From Nitrosomonas sp. (lineage in GTDB: Bacteria > Pseudomonadota > Gammaproteobacteria > Burkholderiales > Nitrosomonadaceae), in the NCBI RefSeq assembly GCF_021731985.1, contig NZ_JAKFWH010000060.1, positions 1 through 64,000 on the forward strand: a stretch of DNA of 64,000 nucleotides, read 5' to 3'. Positions 56,897 through 64,000 of this stretch are shown here, one piece after another. The stretch's first letter is position 1. The number at the start of each line of letters is the position of its first letter. The position numbers and the translations under genes were made by a program. Under the pieces are notes generated by a model. The model did not search any database and was not told the DNA's origin. It saw only the letters and a list, made by a program, of their open reading frames with translations.

Positions 56897-58801
56897 TTAC
56901 GCTGAGCCTACCCGGTCCATGTGGTGTAAGTATTGCTCTCGCCGTTCAATGAACAGACTATTTCCCGGTATGCGCTTGGCTTGGTGTTTGGCAGTTGTTG
57001 CGATGGTCGAAATCTCATGGTGCGAACTAAATATACCCGGGGCTACCAAGACTGCGCCGATAGAAAGTGTAACCAGCGAATGAAATACGCGCTGCCCCTT
57101 GCGATCTATCGAGAAATATCCGCCATGATCGCAATGCTCCGGTTTAAAGAAACGTATAATTTCGCGCGTGAAATTGGCTAAAGCATGGCGACAGCGAATT
57201 TCCCAGTCGAGACTTTGAAACAAAATGATGAAATCATCTCCACCAATATGCCCGATAAAATCCCGCTCCAAGTCGCACGCTTGTGACAGCATATTTCCCG
57301 TAACCTGAATTATCTCATCACCTCTGCGATAACCATAAATATCATTGAATGGTTTGAATGCATCCAGATCACAATAGCAAACGCAGAATCCGACCTGGCT
57401 TTCCAGCAAACGATCAATATGTTCGTCAATGGGCACATTCCCCGGCAACAAGGTAAGCGGATTGGCATAGCGCGCTGCTGTTATCTGTAACTGGGTAATC
57501 TCCCGCATTAAATCATGACCGGTACCGACACCGAGGTATTGACCCCGGTCAGTGATAATGAAACCATTCGACAAATGACGCTGCCCGGCGGCAACAACCG
57601 CATTACTCAATTCTTGTAAACTGATGTTTTTATCCACCACTAACGGTGCCGAATCCATAAATAAGGTGCAGGATTTCTTGCCATACAGTTCGCGCCAATA
57701 CGGTCGCGCGTAAGCATCGATTAACCGGTTGCGGGTAATGATTCCGATTGGAATACCCTGTTCGACCACAGGCAGAGACTCCAGAGCCAGGCGCTCATTA
57801 AAACGGCTATACACCTCATCGTTATCCATTTCAGGTGTAACAGGCAGCACTGAAATCAACAATTTCATGGTAGACAAAGTTTTCTGGATAACGATATTCT
57901 TCCGGGGAAAAACTAGAATTTCATTTTGATGCACGCTGTTGGCTGCATCCGTCGATATGATGGTCGCTGGGATCGCATTGGGGCGGGCGATGAAATAACC
58001 TTGCCCGAGTAAGATGCCTAAATCCTTAACAATCATAAACTCAGCATGGGTTTCGATACCTTCCGCAATAATCTGAGTACTCGAATTTTCCGCGATTTGC
58101 TGGATAGATCGCACGAACTGTAGCTTAATCGGGTCTTGATTGATATTCTGGATGAAGTGCTGATCGATTTTGACATATTCAGGTCTGAGTTCGAACCACA
58201 GGCGCAGGCTGGAAAATCCCTCACCCAGATCATCGATGGCAATTTCCAATCCCATCGCGCGATAATGCCGCACAGCTTCGAGCAGCAGAGAATAATCATA
58301 GGTTGGCTGGTTTTCGGTTAATTCGATGACGACACGATGCGGCTCTAAACCCAGTGAGCGCATGTAATCCAGCGTTTCTCCATTCTTAAAATTTTCATCA
58401 AGCAAGCATTCAGGACTCACGTTCAAGAAAAGCTTTCCTATCAATTTTTGTTGAACAAAAGCTTCCAGCGTAACCTGGCGGCACAGCCGTTCCACTTCCA
58501 GCAGCAACCCAAATTGCCCAGCCGCTCTGAACAAACTGAGCGGTGAATGCAACGGACTGTTGGATGGTCCGCGAATTAATCCTTCATAGGCGTAGATCTC
58601 ACCCGTAGCCATGGAAATGATGGGTTGGAAGTTCGGAGTTAGCTGACGCTGCTCGATAATCTGGATAAGCCGCAAGAATATCTCGCTACGGCTGGATTCA
58701 TGGTTTGCAGAAAAATCAATTGCCCTATCAGGTAAAATTCTTTTTACATTTACATCCATACAATAACCCTGCAAACAAGTTGTCATGATCAACTTTAGCA
58801 A
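56897..58801 (-). CDS. EAL-CBS-GGDEF cyclic-di-GMP protein
   Basis: A 634-residue soluble protein. The EAL domain (about 40-280) keeps the metal and catalytic residues: EGL in place of EAL, NVSPE, ELTEN, IDDLGEGFSSL, VKIDQ and AEGIET. Two CBS modules follow (about 310-440). The GGDEF domain (about 460-610) has HIGGDDF and RRGDEII. Both cyclase and phosphodiesterase could be active; CBS pairs often bind nucleotides. The likely start is ATG at 58759 (MDVNVKR). It converges with arsA. Confidence 0.9.
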   Translation of the reverse strand: MLKLIMTTCLQGYCMDVNVKRILPDRAIDFSANHESSRSEIFLRLIQIIEQRQLTPNFQPIISMATGEIYAYEGLIRGPSNSPLHSPLSLFRAAGQFGLLLEVERLCRQVTLEAFVQQKLIGKLFLNVSPECLLDENFKNGETLDYMRSLGLEPHRVVIELTENQPTYDYSLLLEAVRHYRAMGLEIAIDDLGEGFSSLRLWFELRPEYVKIDQHFIQNINQDPIKLQFVRSIQQIAENSSTQIIAEGIETHAEFMIVKDLGILLGQGYFIARPNAIPATIISTDAANSVHQNEILVFPRKNIVIQKTLSTMKLLISVLPVTPEMDNDEVYSRFNERLALESLPVVEQGIPIGIITRNRLIDAYARPYWRELYGKKSCTLFMDSAPLVVDKNISLQELSNAVVAAGQRHLSNGFIITDRGQYLGVGTGHDLMREITQLQITAARYANPLTLLPGNVPIDEHIDRLLESQVGFCVCYCDLDAFKPFNDIYGYRRGDEIIQVTGNMLSQACDLERDFIGHIGGDDFIILFQSLDWEIRCRHALANFTREIIRFFKPEHCDHGGYFSIDRKGQRVFHSLVTLSIGAVLVAPGIFSSHHEISTIATTAKHQAKRIPGNSLFIERREQYLHHMDRVGSA

Positions 58802-58990
58802 AGCAATATGTAATTTTTATTACAAACATGTTATGCAATCAATGAATAGTAGTAGATTGATGAGAAATTGGATTTAAATGATGATTTACGCATAACAACA
58901 ATAATTGATACATACTGTATAAATAGTTTATACTGTTATTTGTAATCTAAGATGCTCGATTTCCAATTCACTACTTTAAAGGGATTAATC

Positions 58991-59401
58991 ATGACAAAGA
59001 AAACCACACCCAATGAAAAAACAAAACCCTCACCAACTGCTGAAAGTTCTGTCGCAAAAGCATCTGTTGCTGCGGTGAAAAAAACGGACATTCCTAGCAA
59101 TACTGCAAGCGTAGAAGCTAAGACAATGCTTCCTGTAGCCAAGGACGAAGCAAAGAAACAATCAAAAAAAGATAAACCAAAGAAAATTAAAATGATCCGC
59201 GATAGCTTTACCCTACCGGAAGGCGATTACGCTAAGCTGGCTGAACTGAAAAAGAAATGCCTGGAAGCAGGAGTGCATGTGAAAAAAAGTGAACTGATGC
59301 GCGCAGGAATATTACGCTTATCTAAACTCAATCGGTCAGCATTACTCCAAGCGGTAGCCCAGGTGGAAATAATCAAAACAGGACGACCTGCAAAAGAATA
59401 A
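58991..59401 (+). CDS. Lys/Ala-rich protein with ribbon-helix-helix-like C-terminus
   Basis: A 136-residue protein. The first 70 residues are low-complexity Lys/Ala/Thr/Ser (histone-H1-like). The rest reads IRDSFTLPEGDYAKLAELKKKC then HVKKSELMRAGILRLSKL, a strand-helix-helix pattern like a ribbon-helix-helix DNA-binding fold. AAGGG precedes the ATG. A nucleoid or regulatory role is a guess. Confidence 0.65.
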   Translation: MTKKTTPNEKTKPSPTAESSVAKASVAAVKKTDIPSNTASVEAKTMLPVAKDEAKKQSKKDKPKKIKMIRDSFTLPEGDYAKLAELKKKCLEAGVHVKKSELMRAGILRLSKLNRSALLQAVAQVEIIKTGRPAKE

Positions 59402-59664
59402 TCTGGAATAGTCGCGTTCCGCCCTGACAGGCACTTCATCCAATCGGATCGCGATTATTCCAATTTAATAGCATATTGTTGCTGTGTCCCGTGTTCTGCA
59501 GTTTTTGTCAAAAAATGGACACAAGTTTTGTCATGTGTCCTACTTATAATCAATTTACCAGCGATATAGCTTGCGCTGGTAGTAGGTTAACCTGCCGCTC
59601 TGCTCATAGGTGCATAGGCGGCCACTTTTCCTAACAATCTAGAATTTATAAGGGACAACTAACA

Positions 59665-60075
59665 GTGGAAATGTCTTTTTTGACCTTAAAAAATTTCCTA
59701 CCGGCCTCGTTCTTGTGCGCCGTCGGCTTAATTTATACAACTTCCGCCTATGCTATCGACAAAAATCATGAAGACGAACACTCTGATCTCCCCATCACCA
59801 TCGCGGTGATCGGAGATTGGCCATACAATAAGAATCTACTAGATAATGCCCACCTACTGACAGATTCCGTCAATGCGGAGCCACTGTCAGCCACTTAATT
59901 CACATGAGTGATATCCATGGCGGGCAGCATGCCTTGTACCAGCGCCACTGGCGTGATCCATCACACCCAGGCTGCGCCAAATCTAACTCGTATTACCGTA
60001 CAGGGATCAACTACAGCACCTTCCGAATGGTTGCGCCTGACCATTGATCCGAGCAAGTCCCAGCCGTTCAGCTGA
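59665..60075 (+). pseudogene. Decayed metallophosphoesterase gene
   Basis: The start is intact: signal peptide (about residues 1-29, ending AYA), then ITIAVIGDWPYNKNLLDNAH, a normal beginning of a calcineurin-like phosphoesterase. Two in-frame stops follow at 59896-59904. In another frame the same DNA reads HLIHMSDIHGG, the expected next motif, so a frameshift occurred. Back in the first frame from about 59970, APNLTRITVQGSTTAPSEWL resembles the C-terminal domain of such enzymes. The whole middle of the gene is missing. The first 77 codons could still be translated but would not be an enzyme. Confidence 0.7.
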
Positions 60076-60517
60076 ACGAGTGTGGCGTACTGCATTGATC
60101 CTTTGAATAGTTGCCAATAATCTGAATAGGCGAGCTTTCAGTAGAAAGCTCGCTCCATCGTAGGATCGAATAATTATCAAAGTACTTACTGGCGTTATAG
60201 CAACTTGTACGTCCTCCCAAGTGGAAAGCTAAACTGCCAAAAAATCACCCGATAGTTTCTGTCGGTCCCGGTGCTTCCAACCAAAAAGAAACAGTTTGCT
60301 TCAGCCATGAAAACCAGTGGTAGCCAGTTGTTTAATGCAGAGCTGGGCCAAGAGGCTTTCAAATCTGCTCACAAGATCAATTCATCCTAAATTCACTTAA
60401 ACTTCATAGAATAATCATATGCCTGAAATGTTTGCTCAATAACATACAGCATGGATACCGATGCTATATCCAATGCAGAGGGTCTATGAATATACGAATA
60501 ACTCACAGGAGGCATGT
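60076..60517. other. Intergenic region with a hairpin and a possible coding relic
   Basis: A perfect 10-bp stem GCGAGCTTTC/GAAAGCTCGC with a 4-base loop is at 60130-60153, with no T-tract. A short open frame near 60271-60390 (KKQFASAMKTSGSQLF) may be a relic of a gene I cannot name. AGGAGG near the end is the ribosome binding site of the next gene. Confidence 0.4.
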
Positions 60518-61841
60518 ATGAGTAAAATAATATTGATTAGTACAACCATGATTGGCTCAGCTGCAATTGCTTTTTCACTATCCACAGCAAGTTTTGCTGG
60601 CAATGGGGATGAATCCGGAATAAGTTACCATCAGGGTAAGAATCTCAGCATTCAGTTAGGTCCACGCCCCTTTTTTTTAATCAATGATATGGACGATGGT
60701 CCACTTAAGAAAAAATTGGGAAGTTGTGAAACAGGCCCATTCAAACGAACTGATTTTTCTATTGGACATCGCGGAGCGGCGCTACAATTTCCAGAACACA
60801 CTCAAGAATCTTATCAAGCAGCAGCGAAAATGGGCGCGGGCATTATAGAGTGTGATGTCACCTTTACCCAGGATAAAGAATTAGTATGCCGCCATTCTCA
60901 ATGCGATCTGCATACCACAACCAATATTCTTGAAACTGAATTAGCTTCACGTTGTTCCGTACCATTTCAACCTGCAGTTTTTGATAACAACGGCAATCTG
61001 GTCAGTGCCGCCACAGCACAGTGCTGTACCAGCGACATCACTTTAGCTGAATTTAAATCTTTGAAAGGCAAAATGGATGGTTCTGATCCATTAGCAACGA
61101 CGGTGAGTGATTTTATGGAAGGCACACCAAATTGGCGAACCGATCTTTATGCCAGTCGCGGAACTTTGTTAACTCATAAGGAAAGCATTGCGCTATTTCG
61201 GAGACTGGGAGTAAAAATGACTCCGGAGCTTAAGTCTCCCAGTGTGCCTATGCCATTCAATGGATTTTCGCAAAAAGATTATGCGCAGAAAATGATTAAT
61301 GAATATAAAGAAGCTGGCATTCCTGCTTCTAAAGTGTGGGCACAGTCATTTGATATCAATGATATTTTATACTGGATACAAAGCGAGCCTGAATTTGGGA
61401 AACAGGCTGTTTATCTGGATGGCCGTTATGAAGATCCTGCCTTCGACCACCGCAACCCTGCAACCTGGTCACCCTCTATGGAGCAGCTGGCGTCTGATGG
61501 TGTAAAGATTATCGCACCGCCGATGTGGATGTTACTGGAACTTGAAGAAGGTGAAATTGTTCCTTCACTGTATGCAAACCAAGCTAAAAAAGCAGGATTG
61601 AATATCATCGCTTGGACATTTGAACGATCTGGCCCGCTGGCAACAGGGGGGGGGGTTCTACTATCAAACACTTAACGGTGAAAACCCAAATCCAAGCCAT
61701 ATTGAGAACAGCGTGATCAATAATGATGGGGACATGTTTAATGCCTTACATGTATTGGCGAAAGATGTTCGTATATTAGGGATATTTTCTGACTGGCCAG
61801 CAACCGTCACTTACTATGCTAATTGTATGAATCTTAAATAA
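60518..61841 (+). pseudogene. Glycerophosphodiester phosphodiesterase, frameshifted at a run of ten G
   Basis: ATG at 60518 after AGGAGG; signal peptide to about residue 29 (ASFAG). The GDPD domain has [41 protein letters not shown] (split) and MTPELKSP. The frame passes through a run of ten G (61646-61655) and stops at 61673. With nine G it would read on as [17 protein letters not shown] and end normally at 61841 (about 440 residues). The gene is therefore either phase-variable, recently mutated, or a sequencing error. It probably cleaves glycerophosphodiesters in the periplasm. Confidence 0.85.
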
Positions 61842-61856
61842 TCACAATCTTTTCAA

Positions 61857-61898
61857 AAGAGCCGGTCAAATTAGCTCAGCTCGTATGAGCCGGCTCTT
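61857..61898 (+). terminator. Hairpin after the glycerophosphodiesterase gene
   Basis: Stem AAGAGCCGG/CCGGCTCTT with a 24-base loop, 16 bp after the gene end. No T-tract follows, so it may be a weak terminator. Confidence 0.4.
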
Positions 61899-62010
61899 GC
61901 AACTTAAAGACTGTAACCTCTGAATATACCACTCCTCATCTGCAGCGCTTTGGTTTAATCTACACGGGTTATTAGCCGAATGAGATTCCAGCATAAACAA
62001 GCCCGCAATC

Positions 62011-63342
62011 TTAAAGCAATTGGTTAGCCAAGTTAGCCAGATTTGACCGCTCCCCCTTTTCTAATCGCACATGTGCATAGATTTCATGATGCTTGATTTT
62101 ATCAATAAGATAAGACAATCCATTACTTTGGGAATCGAGATAAGGCGTGTCTATTTGGTAAATATCGCCGGTGAATATGATCTTGGTGTTTTCACCTGCG
62201 CGTGTAATGATAGTTTTTACTTCATGGGGGGTCAGATTCTGCGCCTCATCCACAATAAAAAAGACATTTGAAATGCTCCTGCCCCTGATATAGGCCAAAG
62301 GGGTAATTTTCAACTTTTCCTGATCGACCGCATCAGTAATCTTTTTATATTCTTTGTCTTTTTCATTAAATTGACTTTTAATGAATTTAAGGTTATCCCA
62401 CAACGGCTCCATATACGGATTGAGCTTTGATATGATGTCACCCGGTAAAAAACCAATGTCTTTATTACTCAGTGGTACTACCGGTCGCGCCAAATATATC
62501 TGCTTGAAATGCCTTTTCTGGTCAAGCGCACCAGCCAGTGCCAGCAACGTTTTCCCCGTCCCTGCTACGCCCTGCAAAGTGACTAGTTTTATATTCGGAT
62601 TAATGATCGCATGCAAAGCAAAAACTTGTTCGGCATTTCTCGGCGCAATCCGGTAGGCAGATTTCTTCTCAATGCGCTCGATTCTCTGCGACACTGGATT
62701 ATAAAATACTAAAACAGAAGTTTTGCTGTTCTTCAGAATAAAGTAGTGATTGGGAATAGGAGCTTTAATGCCAACATCCTCAGGCATACAAAAATCATTC
62801 GTGTAGATGCTGTCAATAATCCCTTTAGGCAACCCCTCTATAACAGTCTTACCGGTATACAAGGATTCCAAATCTTTGATTTTCCCGGTTTTAAAATCTT
62901 CTGCAGCAATATTAAGGGACTTTGCCTTAAGTCGTAAGTTAATATCCTTGGTTACCAAGATTATCTTGTTTTTTGGATATTCTGCATTCAAAGAAATGAC
63001 CGTGTTCAGAATGCGGTGATCGGCATTGTTTTCTCCAAAGATTTTTGTAGCATCCAGTCCATTTGTCTGTTCCTGCATAATCACTTTAAATTGACCGTGA
63101 TTCGGTTTGTCAATGGGAATCCAATTTTGCAATGAGTGACTTGCCGACAGTTTGTCCATAATGCGTATGAATTCCCTTGTCTCAAAGTTCTTTGTCTCAT
63201 TACCCTTCTTAAAATGATCAAGTTCTTCAAGTACGGTGATTGGAATGGCTACATTATTTTCTTCAAAGCTATAGATTGCGTTGTGGTTGTATAAAATAAC
63301 TGAGGTATCAAGAACATATATCTTCTTTTGCTTTCGCGGCAT
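62011..63342 (-). CDS. PIN-PhoH family ATPase/ribonuclease
   Basis: A 443-residue protein. The N-terminal PIN RNase domain (about 6-140) has YVLDTSVILYN, TVLEELDHFK and conserved acids. The C-terminal PhoH NTPase (about 230-440) has Walker A GVAGTGKTLLA and Walker B FFIVDEAQNLTPHE. PIN-PhoH proteins couple RNA unwinding to cleavage. It is distinct from the shorter phoH next to ybeY. No operon partner is seen. Confidence 0.92.
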   Translation of the reverse strand: MPRKQKKIYVLDTSVILYNHNAIYSFEENNVAIPITVLEELDHFKKGNETKNFETREFIRIMDKLSASHSLQNWIPIDKPNHGQFKVIMQEQTNGLDATKIFGENNADHRILNTVISLNAEYPKNKIILVTKDINLRLKAKSLNIAAEDFKTGKIKDLESLYTGKTVIEGLPKGIIDSIYTNDFCMPEDVGIKAPIPNHYFILKNSKTSVLVFYNPVSQRIERIEKKSAYRIAPRNAEQVFALHAIINPNIKLVTLQGVAGTGKTLLALAGALDQKRHFKQIYLARPVVPLSNKDIGFLPGDIISKLNPYMEPLWDNLKFIKSQFNEKDKEYKKITDAVDQEKLKITPLAYIRGRSISNVFFIVDEAQNLTPHEVKTIITRAGENTKIIFTGDIYQIDTPYLDSQSNGLSYLIDKIKHHEIYAHVRLEKGERSNLANLANQLL

Positions 63343-63857
63343 GAATAGCTAATTTGTTTTATAAAATGACAATACTAGTCATTAATTATTACAGTATCGT
63401 GTAAGTCATTTATTGAATACTGCATACTTATCCGATTGTCCCCTATCGACGTACTTAAGTAGGACGATTTGCCTTTCCACGTTTTCTGCCGGAATTTCAG
63501 CACTATTTTCTGAATGAGGCGGTTTGCGAATACCAGTCTTACTGCCGCACCGTCATGGGTTTACATAGCCGTCTATGAACTCCAAGACATTCTAATTGGG
63601 AGCAATATTGCAGCGTATCGTCAAATCGGCGAACATGAGATGTAGAACTTCGCCCCGGCTACTCAATACTTGTTTGATTAGTACTCAAATTAAACTGAAA
63701 GCGGGATAGAGGCATATTCTGTTATGTGTTCGTAAGATTCTGTCGCTACAGAGAATCCCCTGCTTTTTTATACTCTCTTAAATTAGGCAAAGAAACTCCT
63801 TGTTACGCTTAGAAAGCAATATACTTAAGTATTTAAACAATAACACTAAATTTAAAA
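63343..63857. other. Non-coding stretch upstream of the phoH-like gene
   Basis: About 515 bases without a supported gene. I see no repeat of either family. Promoters for the divergent genes at both ends are expected but none is clear. Confidence 0.4.
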
Positions 63858-64000
63858 ATGAATTCATTGCCAGAAAATACCTGGGAATTAAATGAGGTGG
63901 CCAGGAACACCGACATTCTCTCGGAAATATCCTCTGAGTTTGATATTGAGGCTAATCCGGGCACAACCTCTAATCTACAATTTTACGATGACTTTGATTC
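63858..64000 (+). CDS. Start of an unidentified protein, cut by the window end
   Basis: A frame from ATG at 63858 (MNSLPENTWELNEVARN...) stays open to the last base. The 47 visible residues are acidic and polar with no signal peptide. There is no clear ribosome binding site. The family is not recognisable from this part. Confidence 0.45.
   Translation, partial: MNSLPENTWELNEVARNTDILSEISSEFDIEANPGTTSNLQFYDDFD

Overview
The window looks like chromosome from a betaproteobacterial, probably Nitrosomonas-like, ammonia oxidiser. This is an inference from the fur-bamE-dapB and aroK-aroB-dgt-hemE neighbourhoods, an SbtA-type bicarbonate permease with a PII-like partner (fits an autotroph), a type-C-like multicopper oxidase beside a His-rich cupredoxin, a PEP-CTERM protein, and many short palindromic intergenic repeats. 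No ammonia oxidation gene or rRNA lies in the window to prove it.

Layout. 1-772: 3' part of a DUF4214-type secreted protein whose upstream frame is broken. 1011-5267: a 1418-residue TIR-CHAT-NTPase-TPR protein that looks like an NLR-style defence sensor. 5.3-12.1 kb: M18 aminopeptidase, two peptidoglycan enzymes, and a MASE1/CHASE hybrid histidine kinase. 12.5-16.2 kb: a bacterioferritin subunit lacking the haem-ligand Met, a PEP-CTERM protein, a gene fragment and an AT-rich orphan membrane protein. 16.2-21.1 kb: pyrE, xthA, ampG, zapE and a small lipoprotein.

21.5-26.4 kb is the most unusual region: a diversity-generating retroelement (DGR) read leftwards as DUF5995 gene, target 2 (FGE-sulfatase fold), HRDC accessory gene, reverse transcriptase, template repeat (TR), target 1. 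The 124-bp TR aligns without gaps to a variable repeat (VR) in each target. VR1 differs from TR at 16 sites, all adenines of the coding strand; VR2 differs at 15 adenines plus one silent T-to-G. The HRDC gene carries an in-frame TGA at codon 36. Two copies of a terminal-inverted-repeat element (21521-21607 and 26256-26396, opposite orientation) frame the cassette.

26.8-44.9 kb is mostly housekeeping: mdh, mltB, fur, bamE, dapB, apaH, plsC, PII-like gene/sbtA, a two-component pair, hemE, dgt, a single-frame aroK-aroB fusion and an RND efflux pair. 45.3-48.0 kb: copper operon (multicopper oxidase plus His-rich cupredoxin). 48.2-53.3 kb: Lon-like protease, HDOD signalling protein, Abi_C-type gene. 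54.1-56.8 kb: arsRDA without an arsenite permease, under an apparently leaderless promoter. 56.9-63.3 kb: an EAL-CBS-GGDEF protein, a ribbon-helix-helix-like protein, a decayed metallophosphoesterase gene, a glycerophosphodiesterase gene frameshifted at a run of ten G, and a PIN-PhoH ATPase. Eight copies (seven of exactly 71 bp, one shortened) of one imperfect palindromic repeat lie mainly around the accessory genes.
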